From: Deltaproteobacteria bacterium
GTDB lineage: Bacteria > Myxococcota_A > UBA9160 > UBA4427
NCBI GenBank assembly: GCA_016713665.1
Contig: JADJOR010000024.1
Coordinates: forward strand, 1-64,000
Reading direction: 5' to 3'
DNA: 64,000 bases
The notes below the pieces were generated by a model. It saw nothing but the letters and a program-made list of their open reading frames with translations. It was not told the origin of the DNA and searched no databases. Shown in pieces: positions 7,483 through 15,466 of the stretch (positions within the stretch are counted from its first letter, which is position 1; the number at the start of each line of letters is the position of its first letter). The position numbers and the translations under genes were made by a program.

Positions 7483-8595
7483 ATGTCCGAGTCCCGAAAG
7501 GCCCTCCACGAGCTGATCGATCTGCTCCAGGAGGTCGACCGCCGCTACCTCTCCCCGGAGTGGAACCTGCAGTCCGACGCCGACGTCGCCGAGGGCGCGC
7601 GCTCGGTCATGCACATGCTCCAGGGCGGACTCGCGAGCCATTTCGAGGACGATCCGGATCATCCGACGTTCCGCAAGATCGTGTCGCCGACCCGCAAGTT
7701 CACGGGCGACAACCCCGACGCGATCTACTTCGAGGCCCCCGTCCGCCACGGCCTCGTCTACCGCGTCCGCGGCAAGATGGCCGGCGCCGTCTACGTCTCG
7801 ATCACCGTCGAGACCGGCCCCCGCGACGGCACCCTCGGCCTCGGCACGAACGGCGTCCTCAACGACACGATGTTCGACGTCGCCCCGGACGGCTCCTTCG
7901 AGCTGACCCTCGGCGGCCCGGCGAAGACCCGCGGCTGGCTCGCGCTTCCGGAGAACGCGAACCGCATCACGACGCGACACTATTTCGAGGAGGAGAAGAC
8001 GGCGGCGGCCGACGATCTGCGCGCGGTGCCCCTCTCGATCGAGATCGTGAGCGGCGACCAGAAGCCCGTCCAGACGCCGAACGACGCATCGATCGCCGCC
8101 GGCATCCGGCGCGTCGCGGGCTTCGTGCGCGCGCGGACCCTCGGCATGCCGCCGATGGCGAATCGCGAGCAGCCGGCCTTCGTGTCGAGGGTGCCGAACG
8201 TGTTTCCGGCGCCGGTCAAGCCGGGCTCGATGGGGCTCGCGGCCTTCGACGCCGCCTACTCGATGGCGCCCTACGTGATCGGCCCCGATCAGGCCCTCGT
8301 GATCGAGGGACGCTGGCCGAAATGTCGCAGTGGCTATGTCTGCCTCTGGACCCGCCACCAGATGACCTACGACTACGTGAATCGCCAGATCGGCCTCAAT
8401 CGCAAGCAGACGAAGCTCGAGCCCGACGGCTCCTTCCGCATGATCCTGGCCCACCGCGACCCCGGCGTCCCGAACTGGCTCGACAGCGAGGGACGGCCCT
8501 TCGGAATCGTCTTCTGGCGCTTCTTCCTGCCCGAGGGCGAGATCGAGACGCCGAATGCGACGGTCGTGCCGTTCTCGGAGGTCGCGCGCCGATGA
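7483..8595 (+). CDS. DUF1214 domain-containing protein
   Basis: This 370-residue protein starts with the helical stretch ALHELIDLLQEVDRRYLSPE. Its C-terminal half has the DUF1214 features IEGRWPKCRSGYVCLWTRHQ and PGVPNWLDSEGRPFGIVFWR. The same GVPNWLD motif occurs in many actinobacterial and deltaproteobacterial proteins of unknown function, often in lipid or steroid gene neighbourhoods. No signal peptide is seen. ATG 7483 has taaggag seven bases upstream. The next gene on the same strand starts 74 bases after the stop. Confidence 0.85.
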   Translation: MSESRKALHELIDLLQEVDRRYLSPEWNLQSDADVAEGARSVMHMLQGGLASHFEDDPDHPTFRKIVSPTRKFTGDNPDAIYFEAPVRHGLVYRVRGKMAGAVYVSITVETGPRDGTLGLGTNGVLNDTMFDVAPDGSFELTLGGPAKTRGWLALPENANRITTRHYFEEEKTAAADDLRAVPLSIEIVSGDQKPVQTPNDASIAAGIRRVAGFVRARTLGMPPMANREQPAFVSRVPNVFPAPVKPGSMGLAAFDAAYSMAPYVIGPDQALVIEGRWPKCRSGYVCLWTRHQMTYDYVNRQIGLNRKQTKLEPDGSFRMILAHRDPGVPNWLDSEGRPFGIVFWRFFLPEGEIETPNATVVPFSEVARR

Positions 8596-8668
8596 GGCCC
8601 GGTGCCTGCGCGGACGCCGGTCGAGCGGGCGTTTCATCGTGCGCGCGGGCCATCGGGGCGCCGCTCGC

Positions 8669-9031
8669 ATGATCACGCGCGCCTTCGCGGAGCAGTTCGC
8701 GCGGGATTGGATCGACGCCTGGAACAGCCACGATCTCGCGCGCATCCTGGCCCATTATGCCGACGAATTCGTGATGTCCTCGCCGCGGATCGCCGTCGTC
8801 GCGGAAGAGCCTTCGGGCGTCCTCGTGGGCAAGGCCGCGATCGGCGCCTACTGGCAGAAGGCGCTCGCGCTGGCGCCGGCGCTGCGCTTCACGCTGCGCG
8901 AGATCTTCGTCGGCGCGGATTGCGTCGTGCTCCACTACGAGGGCGTGCGCGGGCCGGCGGCGGAGGTCTTCTTCTTCGGACCCGACGGGCGGGTCGTCCG
9001 GGCGGCGGCGAGCTACGTGCCCCATGACTGA
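8669..9031 (+). CDS. SnoaL-like / nuclear transport factor 2 family protein
   Basis: ATG 8669 gives 120 residues with a single NTF2-like domain: RDWIDAWNSHDLARILAHYA at the N-terminus, VLVGKAAIGAYWQKALA in the middle and a terminal sheet region with DCVVLHYEG. The pattern WN(S)HD..RIL.HYADEF is typical of small SnoaL-like proteins. It is either a small isomerase/hydrolase or a ligand-binding protein; nothing fixes the substrate. The frame opens earlier at 8555 but that part lies inside the DUF1214 gene. Its stop overlaps the start of the transporter gene at 9024. Confidence 0.8.
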   Translation: MITRAFAEQFARDWIDAWNSHDLARILAHYADEFVMSSPRIAVVAEEPSGVLVGKAAIGAYWQKALALAPALRFTLREIFVGADCVVLHYEGVRGPAAEVFFFGPDGRVVRAAASYVPHD

Positions 9032-9629
9032 ACGGGGCCTCGCGCGCGCGGTCCTCTGGGTCGCGCTGCTCAACCTCGCCTACTTCGGGGTCGAGTTCGC
9101 GGTCGCGCGGCGGATCGGGTCGGTCTCGCTCTTCGCGGACTCGATCGATTTCCTCGAGGACGCGACCGTCAATTTGCTGATCCTGGTCGCCCTCGGCTGG
9201 AGCGCGCGTCGTCGCTCGCTGGTCGGGATCGCGCTCGCCGCGATCCTGCTCGCGCCGGGCCTCGCGACCCTCTGGACCGCCTGGGGCAAGCTCGTCTCGC
9301 CGATCCCGCCCGCTGCGCTGCCGCTGACCCTCGCCGGGGCGGGCGCCCTCGCCGTCAATCTCGTCTGCGCCGCGATGCTCGCGCGCTTTCGCCACGCGGG
9401 CGGGAGCCTCACGCGGGCCGCCTTCCTCTCGGCGCGCAACGACGCGATCGCGAACGTCGCCATCATCGGCACGGGCTTCGCGACGCGCTTCACGCTCTCG
9501 GCCTGGCCCGATCTCGCCGTCGGCCTCGGCATCTTCCTGATGAACCTCGACGCCGCCCGCGAGGTCTACGAGGCGGCCCGCGAGGAGCAAACGAGCGCCT
9601 CCGCGACCGAGCTCGAGCCGAGGGCCTAG
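9024..9629 (+). CDS. Cation diffusion facilitator-like transporter
   Basis: This 201-residue membrane protein has about five hydrophobic segments. It shows two CDF signatures: SLFADSIDFLEDATVNLLIL near residues 34-53, and LTRAAFLSARNDAIANVAII near 130-150, with the acidic and Asn/Asp residues that line the metal path. CDF proteins export Zn, Fe or other divalent ions in exchange for protons. It lacks the cytoplasmic C-terminal domain of full-length members, as some short CDF-like proteins do. It overlaps the SnoaL gene by 8 bases. Confidence 0.75.
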   Translation: MTERGLARAVLWVALLNLAYFGVEFAVARRIGSVSLFADSIDFLEDATVNLLILVALGWSARRRSLVGIALAAILLAPGLATLWTAWGKLVSPIPPAALPLTLAGAGALAVNLVCAAMLARFRHAGGSLTRAAFLSARNDAIANVAIIGTGFATRFTLSAWPDLAVGLGIFLMNLDAAREVYEAAREEQTSASATELEPRA

Positions 9630-9688
9630 CGCGAAACAGGCTTCAGGCGCGAGCAGCCAGGCTCGAGCGAGCCGGGCCGAAATCGAGG

Positions 9689-10519
9689 ATGCATCCAGTA
9701 TCCGTTCGGAGCTTCGACATGGCGGGATCCTTCGAACGGAAAGTGATCGGCGGCTGGCTGCGGCCCCTCGTCGCGGCGGCCGTCGTCTTGGGGATCGGGC
9801 TCTATCTGGGGCTCGCCCTCGTGATGTTCGGCGGACGACCGCGAGCGGCGGTCGAGCCCGCGGCGGCCTTCGCCATCGTCTTCACGACGGCCTTTGCCGC
9901 CGGTCGCCTCGCCCCCCGCGCCCGCTTCCACGCCGCCGTCGCGGCCGCCGGTCTCGCGAGCGCGATCGGCCACGGGGTCGCGCTCTCGCTCGTGGGTTCT
10001 GTTGCAGGCGCCCTCGCAGCGATCGGTCTCGCCGCCGGCTGGGCGATCGACGGCGAGCTCGCTGCGGGCCTGCGCCGCAGTCTGCGGATCGCCGGGCTCG
10101 CCACGTTCCTCGGGTTCGTGGTCTTCGTCTACGGCCGCTATGTCGACTGGCCGGCCCAGCCCGATCCGCTTCCGCCCATGCTTCGAGAGTCTCTCGGCCC
10201 CGACGCCGACCGGATCACCGCCTACTACGAGACCGATCTCGGCGGCTTCCTCGACCGCGAGTCGCTCTGGCGGATCGAAGCAGACGAATCGAGCCTCGAC
10301 CGTCTCGTCGAGCGGCTCGCGGTCGCGCCCGTCGCCGAGGCGCCGGCGGCCTTCTTCCGGATGCCGCCCCGGGATTGGCTCCGCGCGCTCCCGCCCGGAG
10401 GCCAGGCCTATGCGAGCCCGGGCTTCCGAAGCGGCTCGCGCGGCGGCGATGGCGACCACTTCTTCCTGGTCCGCGATCGCGCGGGTCATGCGTTCGTCTG
10501 GGTGAAGAGTAATTTCTGA
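9689..10519 (+). CDS. Hypothetical membrane protein
   Basis: The 276-residue protein has four or so transmembrane helices in its first 150 residues (for example LRPLVAAAVVLGIGLYLGLA and IAGLATFLGFVVFVYG). A soluble C-terminal half follows (SLGPDADRITAYYETDLGG, GGDGDHFFLVRDRAGHAFVW). I recognise no family. An internal ATG at 9719 is an alternative start. The gene follows the CDF-like transporter by 59 bases on the same strand. Confidence 0.6.
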   Translation: MHPVSVRSFDMAGSFERKVIGGWLRPLVAAAVVLGIGLYLGLALVMFGGRPRAAVEPAAAFAIVFTTAFAAGRLAPRARFHAAVAAAGLASAIGHGVALSLVGSVAGALAAIGLAAGWAIDGELAAGLRRSLRIAGLATFLGFVVFVYGRYVDWPAQPDPLPPMLRESLGPDADRITAYYETDLGGFLDRESLWRIEADESSLDRLVERLAVAPVAEAPAAFFRMPPRDWLRALPPGGQAYASPGFRSGSRGGDGDHFFLVRDRAGHAFVWVKSNF

Positions 10520-10564
10520 GCCGAGCGGATCGTGTGAGTCGCGGGGAATCGAAGCGAGGCGGCG

Positions 10565-11350
10565 ATGATGGCGCACGGCGAGTGGATCACGATCGAAGAG
10601 CGCTTCTGCGGCCCGCCGCGCTCGGGCAATGGCGGCTATGTGTGCGGGCGCGTTGCGGCGGGGCTCGTCGGCGCCGCGGCCGGGCTCGGCGCCGACGTGG
10701 TCGTCCGGCTGAAGGCGCCGCCGCCGATCGGCCGTCCGCTTGGGCTCGAGACGACGGAGTCGGGAGCGCGGCTCGTCGACGGTGAGACCGTCATCGCGGA
10801 GGCGAAGCGCGGGGCGCTCGAGCTCGCGGTGCCCCCGGCGCCCTCGTTCGACGAGGCCGAGCGCGCGTCGACGCGCTACCTCGGCTTCGACGAGCACAAC
10901 TTTCCGACCTGCTTCGTCTGCGGTCCGGCTCGCGCGCCCGGCGACGGCCTGCGCATCTTTCCCGGTGCGCTCGCGGCGGCGCCTGCGAAGGCCGGGGAGG
11001 GCGTCGCGGCGGAGTCGTGCGCACAGCTCGCCGCGACCTGGACGCCGGACGCGAGCCTCGCCGACGATGCGGGCCGCGTCCGACCCGAGTTCCTCTGGGC
11101 CGCCCTCGATTGTCCGGGGGCCTTCACGCGCTATCCACTGCCAGCGGGCGTGGCGCTCGTGCTCGGCGAGCTCGCGGTCTCGATCGGCGATCGGCCGCGG
11201 GCGGGAGAGTCCTGCGTGCTCACGGCCTGGTCCCTCGGTGACGAAGGTCGCCGGCGCCAGGCGGGGACGGCGCTCTTCGATCGCGACGGGCGGCTCCTCG
11301 CGAAGGCCCGAGCGGTCTGGGTCGAGGTGCCGGCGCAGGTCTGGAGCTAG
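10565..11350 (+). CDS. Hotdog-fold (thioesterase-like) protein
   Basis: The 261-residue protein resembles a double hotdog. The N-terminal half has RSGNGGYVCGRVAAGLVG and VVVRLKAPPPIGRPL. The centre carries a conserved HNFPTCFVCGPARAPGDGLR, found in hotdog proteins annotated as thioesterase-like. The C-terminal half ends in AGTALFDRDGRLLAKARAVW, the last hotdog strands. The role is probably acyl-CoA or acyl-thioester hydrolysis or binding, but no catalytic residue is certain. ATG 10565 could be replaced by the ATG at 10568. Confidence 0.7.
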   Translation: MMAHGEWITIEERFCGPPRSGNGGYVCGRVAAGLVGAAAGLGADVVVRLKAPPPIGRPLGLETTESGARLVDGETVIAEAKRGALELAVPPAPSFDEAERASTRYLGFDEHNFPTCFVCGPARAPGDGLRIFPGALAAAPAKAGEGVAAESCAQLAATWTPDASLADDAGRVRPEFLWAALDCPGAFTRYPLPAGVALVLGELAVSIGDRPRAGESCVLTAWSLGDEGRRRQAGTALFDRDGRLLAKARAVWVEVPAQVWS

Positions 11351-11380
11351 TCGGGATCGGCCGACGCAAGGAGGTGTTTC

Positions 11381-11872
11381 ATGGCGAATCAATCCGGTGG
11401 GCGAAGGACGCTCTCCCTCGAAGAGATCTCGGATCGCATGTTCATCGAGGATCTCGTGATCGAGGAGGCCGCGGCGATCGACGAGCGGGACTGGGACCGC
11501 TGGGAAGCCGTCTATACCCGCGACGCGAAGATCGACTGGTCGGGCAACGGCGGAGCGAAGGGCGACCCGAAGGCGGTGCGCGCCTGGGCCTCTTCCGTTC
11601 TCTCGGAAGAGAACTTCCCGTATCCGCAGTACCAGCACTACTGCACGAACTTCCGCATCCGCGTGAACGGCGACCAGGCTTCCTGTCGGCATCTGCAGAT
11701 CATCCCGATCTCCGTCGTCTCGCCGGGGGGCGGGCGGCAGATCGCCTTCTCGGGGATCTGGTTCGACGACGAGCTGGTCCGGACGGACGAGGGCTGGAAG
11801 ATCGGGGCGCGCAAGGAGAGCCGGGCCTGGCAGCACAACTTCCCGGCGACGTTCGAGGTCCCGAAGGCCTAG
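11381..11872 (+). CDS. SnoaL-like / nuclear transport factor 2 family protein
   Basis: This is a 163-residue single-domain NTF2-like protein of the SnoaL_4 (ring-hydroxylating dioxygenase beta-subunit-like) type. It has FIEDLVIEEAAAIDERDWDR followed by WEAVYTRDAKIDW, then QHYCTNFRIRVNGDQASCRH and a terminal Trp-containing sheet. Relatives include dehydratases and isomerases. ATG 11381 is preceded by aaggaggtg, a near-perfect ribosome-binding site, which fixes the start. It converges on the hydrolase gene at 11869, with the two stops overlapping. Confidence 0.82.
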   Translation: MANQSGGRRTLSLEEISDRMFIEDLVIEEAAAIDERDWDRWEAVYTRDAKIDWSGNGGAKGDPKAVRAWASSVLSEENFPYPQYQHYCTNFRIRVNGDQASCRHLQIIPISVVSPGGGRQIAFSGIWFDDELVRTDEGWKIGARKESRAWQHNFPATFEVPKA

Positions 11873-12693
11873 CGCGGGGACCAGCCGGATCGCTTCAGCG
11901 CGCTTCGTAGAGCCGCAGCGCCGCCTCGAGGGTCGGCGGCGTCCGGCGGCGGCGCCGGGTCGTAGAAGGGCGACAGGATGCGCGCGAGGCGCGGCAGCAT
12001 GAAGCGACCGCGCACGCGGTCGAACTCGCGATCCTTCGCCTCGGCGTCGGCGGCATAGGTCCCCCGCTCGCGGTCGACGCTCTTCAGGTATTCGGCGACG
12101 CGATTGCCGTAGCGCTGGAGATGGGTCAGGAAGTCGGAATAGCCGCGCAGGCGGCGCAGCCAGCCGGGATGGAGGGCGGCGAGGACGTCGTGGCAGACGC
12201 TGCGGTGCTCGAACTCTTCTGCGAGATGCCAGGACCAGAGGTCGCGGGAGGCGGGATCGGCGGTCCGCAGGAAGGGTTGCGCCGGGCCGAAGAAGAACTC
12301 GGCGGAGACGAGGCCCGTACACTCGAAGCCCTCGCAGTAGGCGAGGTTCCAGGCGAGGGATTTCTCGCGCAGGAATCGCTCGAAGTCGGCCTTGATCTCC
12401 GCTTCGAAGGGCTCGAGGCCCGGATAGTGGCGGCGCAGGGTCTCGTTGTAGCGAGCGTGGAGCTGGAAGTGGTTCGCTTCCTGTCGATTGAAGAGATCGA
12501 TGTCGGCGATCAGATCGGCATCGGCGGTCGGATCGAGGCACTCGCGGGCGAGCTTCTGGACCTTGATCAGATAGGGCTCGAGGTAGGGCAGCATCGTCGA
12601 CGCCGCGTCCAATTGATAGGCGTAGGCCGGCGCGTCCGGGATCCAATGGGCCCGGGCCTCTGCGAAATCGAGTGCGGGACGTCTGGCCTTCAC
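11869..12693 (-). CDS. PF10118-type metal-dependent hydrolase
   Basis: GTG at 12693 gives 274 residues. The helical protein contains the acidic/His pattern of PF10118: FNRQEANHFQLHARYNE near residue 70, and HLAEEFEHRSVCHDV near residue 155. This resembles a di-metal helical bundle of the ferritin or oxygenase type, although the family is named a hydrolase. It is divergent from the P450 gene with 161 bases between the starts, so the two may be co-regulated and act on the same hydrophobic substrate. A longer upstream start would overlap the P450 start and is less likely. Confidence 0.8.
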   Translation of the reverse strand: MKARRPALDFAEARAHWIPDAPAYAYQLDAASTMLPYLEPYLIKVQKLARECLDPTADADLIADIDLFNRQEANHFQLHARYNETLRRHYPGLEPFEAEIKADFERFLREKSLAWNLAYCEGFECTGLVSAEFFFGPAQPFLRTADPASRDLWSWHLAEEFEHRSVCHDVLAALHPGWLRRLRGYSDFLTHLQRYGNRVAEYLKSVDRERGTYAADAEAKDREFDRVRGRFMLPRLARILSPFYDPAPPPDAADPRGGAAALRSALKRSGWSPR

Positions 12694-12854
12694 GTGGGCG
12701 AGCTTATCCGGCGCGGACCGCTGTGTCACCCGGCCCCATCCGCCGTCCGACCCCCCGTGCGACCGCCGTCGCGAGCGGGGTTGGCCGGGCCTTGCTGATT
12801 CGGGAGAATGAGCGGGGAGGGGCCCGCGCCGCGGGCCCGAAAGGAATCGCTCCG

Positions 12855-14069
12855 ATGGCGGCTGCCGCAACCGAAGTCCAGGGCATCGATCTGTTCGACT
12901 ACCGACAGAGCCAGACGATGCACGACGTCACCCGCGCCTGGCGCGCGTCGACGCCCATCGTCCGACTCGGGCCCAAGCTCCTCTATCTCGCGCGCTGGCA
13001 TGATTGCTGGGAAGTCCTGCGCGACCCGCATACCTTCGGCAACGCCAACGGCTTCAAGGTCGTCGACATCCCGGAAGAAGAGCGCAGCCTCGGCGAGATG
13101 GATCCGCCGCGCCATCCCGCGCTCCGCCGCGTGATGCGGACCGGCTTCACGCGCAACTTCGTGGCCGGCCAGCGCGAGTACGCCCGCGTCCGCGCGGACG
13201 CTCTCGTCGCAGCGATCGCAGCGCAGCCGAAGGCAGAGCTCGTCTCGGAGCTCTGCGATCGCCTCCCCAACGACGTCTCGCTCCACATGCTCGGCGTCCC
13301 CGAGGCGGACTCGCATCGGATCATCGAGTGGGCGAAGGAGCTGCTTCACAGCGACTGGACCTGGAAGCACGAGACTGACCGCGGCTTCGGCATCGTCGGG
13401 AGCTTCCCCGAGTTCTCGGCCTATCTCGACGAGCTCGTCGACGAGCGAAGGCGCCCCGACGCCCCGGACGACGTGATCTCGCGCCTCGTGAAGAGCGAGT
13501 TCGAGGGCAAGCCGCTGACCCGGACGGTGCTGCGGACGCTCTGCGTTCAGCTGATCGTCGGCGGCTTCTCGACCGGGACGAACATGCTGGGCAATCTCTT
13601 CTACCGGCTGCTGCGCGAGCCCGCGCTCCACGCGCGGATCAAGAGCGAGCCCGCCCTGATCCCCGCCGCCGTCGACGAATCGCTCCGCCTCGACCCGCCG
13701 GTCGTCTTCATCCTGCGCAACGTCATGCGGGACACCACGCTGCGCGGCATCCCCCTCGCGCAGGGCGAGCGCCTCGCGCTCGGGATCCTGTCGGCGAATC
13801 GCGACGAAGAGATCTTCCCGGATCCGGACGCGTTCCGGTTCGATCGCGGCGCGGCGCAACACCTCGCCTTCGGCGGCGGCGCCCATCTCTGCATCGGCGC
13901 GAGCACGGCGCGCCTCGTCGGCTGCGAGGCGCTGCGCGCCTTCGTCGCGCGCTTCGAGCCTGGCGAGATCGCGCTCGCGCCGGACTATCGCTACCACGGC
14001 GTGCCCGTCTTCCTCGAGCACGGCCCGGAGCGCCTCGACGTCGAAATCGCCCGCCCGACCCGGCATTGA
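12855..14069 (+). CDS. Cytochrome P450
   Basis: The 404-residue bacterial class P450 has all the landmarks: ESLR (275-278), a PERF-like FPDPDAFRFD, and the heme loop FGGGAHLCIG (339-348) with ligand Cys346. The I-helix reads GGFST at 236-240, where most P450s have an acidic residue (AGxD/ET). Serine replaces the acid here, which may change proton delivery. P450s hydroxylate substrates with electrons from ferredoxin; no ferredoxin gene is adjacent. ATG 12855 is the start that gives a normal soluble N-terminus. Confidence 0.92.
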   Translation: MAAAATEVQGIDLFDYRQSQTMHDVTRAWRASTPIVRLGPKLLYLARWHDCWEVLRDPHTFGNANGFKVVDIPEEERSLGEMDPPRHPALRRVMRTGFTRNFVAGQREYARVRADALVAAIAAQPKAELVSELCDRLPNDVSLHMLGVPEADSHRIIEWAKELLHSDWTWKHETDRGFGIVGSFPEFSAYLDELVDERRRPDAPDDVISRLVKSEFEGKPLTRTVLRTLCVQLIVGGFSTGTNMLGNLFYRLLREPALHARIKSEPALIPAAVDESLRLDPPVVFILRNVMRDTTLRGIPLAQGERLALGILSANRDEEIFPDPDAFRFDRGAAQHLAFGGGAHLCIGASTARLVGCEALRAFVARFEPGEIALAPDYRYHGVPVFLEHGPERLDVEIARPTRH

Positions 14070-14077
14070 GCCGAGGC

Positions 14078-14356
14078 ATGGAGAGTCCCGTCGAATCCCT
14101 CGTGAACCCCGTCGGCGTCGGTCTGCTTCTCTCGGCGCTCTACATGCTGCGCTACCGCGCCTGGCGACGCCCCATCCTGGTCGTCGCCTACTTCGCCTTC
14201 TTCACGAGTCTCGAATGGGTCGCCGCGCACTATTTTCTGCCACCCGACGCGCTGCCGAGCGTGATCGGCTGGCTCTGCCTCGGGCTGACGGTGCCGGTGC
14301 TGGTCGCGACCTGGCTCGTCTGGCGTCAGGAGCAGCGCCACGGCGAGGGCGCCTAG
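14078..14356 (+). CDS. Small membrane protein, unknown
   Basis: From ATG 14078 the protein has 92 residues with three hydrophobic helices (VGVGLLLSALYMLRY, RPILVVAYFAFFTSLEWVAA, VIGWLCLGLTVPVLVATWLV) and a charged C-terminus. TTG at 14066 is an alternative start that overlaps the P450 stop (TTGA) and would couple the two genes. No family is recognised. The size and position suggest an integral membrane partner or an unrelated small protein. Confidence 0.55.
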   Translation: MESPVESLVNPVGVGLLLSALYMLRYRAWRRPILVVAYFAFFTSLEWVAAHYFLPPDALPSVIGWLCLGLTVPVLVATWLVWRQEQRHGEGA

Positions 14357-14368
14357 CGGGGCGCTCGC

Positions 14369-14812
14369 CTAGCGAGGCGGTTCGACGCCGCGCTCCCAGC
14401 TCGGGATCGACGAGTCCACGGTCGTGAGCCGCATGCGCTCCGAGGTGAAGACCTGGAGCGCCGGCTTCTCCTCGAAGTCGACGTCGAGCAGGCCGAGTCG
14501 GATGCGGATCCGATCCGGATCCGCGGCGTAGCGCTTGAAGAGCGGCGAGCCGCAGCGACCGCAGAAGACACGAAGCTGGCCCGGAGAGGACTCGAACTCC
14601 CGGAGATGCTCGTCTCCTTTCGATATGCGGAAGGTCCCGGGCGCGACCTCTGCGTTGATCGCGCATTCGGATCCCGATTGCTTCCGACATTGAACGCAGA
14701 AGCAGCGCGCGACCGAGCGCAGCGGCCCTCGGCAGTCGTATGCGACTGCGCCGCAGAGGCAGCTTCCGCGAAGCGTTCGACCGGGGTCGGCGGGCTCGGA
14801 GGTCGTTGTCAT
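14369..14812 (-). CDS. GFA (CENP-V/Gfa-like) family protein
   Basis: The 147-residue protein carries the zinc-binding Cys pattern of the GFA family: GSCLCGAVAYDC at residues 17-28, CFCVQCRKQSGS at 38-49 and FCGRCGSPLF near 85. These bind one structural and one labile zinc. The family is named after a glutathione-dependent formaldehyde-activating enzyme, although that activity has been questioned for many members. It is divergent from the hypothetical gene at 14960. Confidence 0.88.
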   Translation of the reverse strand: MTTTSEPADPGRTLRGSCLCGAVAYDCRGPLRSVARCFCVQCRKQSGSECAINAEVAPGTFRISKGDEHLREFESSPGQLRVFCGRCGSPLFKRYAADPDRIRIRLGLLDVDFEEKPALQVFTSERMRLTTVDSSIPSWERGVEPPR

Positions 14813-14959
14813 CGCGTGTGATTCCTCGTCAGACCTGCACCCTTATCAGGGCGATCGCGGTTCGCCCGGAGAATGCCACTTTTCCGCCGCGCAGCTGCCG
14901 CATCCCTGTAGAATCGAGTCGTCGGCCCCGCACGCCGAGCCCCGCGCTCGGCGCACCGC

Positions 14960-15436
14960 GTGGAGGGCATGGCGATGAATGTTCCTCGGCTCCTCCGACT
15001 CCTCGTCTCCTTCCCGATCGCCCTCCTGCTCGGCTTCATGCTGATCGCCTCGACCGCGGCGCTCGTCTCGGCCGTCGAGAACCGCGGCGCATCGAAGCCG
15101 ATCGAGGCGATCCGGGTCGAGCTCGTCGCCGAGAGCTGCGACGTCCTGCGCCACGAGCTCCATGCGCTCTCCCACGCGGTCTCGCCCTGCGAGCTCCCGC
15201 CGGACTGTCAGGGCTCGCCGCTGCTCTGTCCGATCGCGCTCGACGCGCGCATCGAGCGCGAGTACGCGCGCCTGCGCGACGCGCTCCACGACCAGTGCGG
15301 TCTCTCGCGCAGCCTCGTCGACTTCGCCTGGGACGCGGGGGAGCAGCTCGAGTCGACGGATCATTGCGGGGTCGTCCACGACGGCTTCGAGGCGGCGGCA
15401 CGAGGCGAAGCGCGACCCACGAGCTATTCGTTCTAG
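14960..15436 (+). CDS. Hypothetical protein with N-terminal membrane anchor
   Basis: The 158-residue protein has one hydrophobic segment (LLVSFPIALLLGFMLIASTA, residues ~13-32) followed by a soluble part. That part has six Cys in a spaced pattern (ESCDVLRHELH, SPCELPPDCQGSPLLC, HDQCGLS, DHCGVVHDG), suggesting disulphides in the periplasm. An internal ATG at 14972 is an alternative start. It lies 30 bases before the APH-AAA gene. No domain is recognised. Confidence 0.6.
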   Translation: MEGMAMNVPRLLRLLVSFPIALLLGFMLIASTAALVSAVENRGASKPIEAIRVELVAESCDVLRHELHALSHAVSPCELPPDCQGSPLLCPIALDARIEREYARLRDALHDQCGLSRSLVDFAWDAGEQLESTDHCGVVHDGFEAAARGEARPTSYSF

Positions 15437-15466
15437 CGACGCGCGAGGTGCGTCGGGAGCGGAGCG

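Noticed and set aside
9626..12646. A 1006-codon minus-strand frame
   Set aside because: It is antisense to four well-supported plus-strand genes and shows only Arg-rich shadow sequence.
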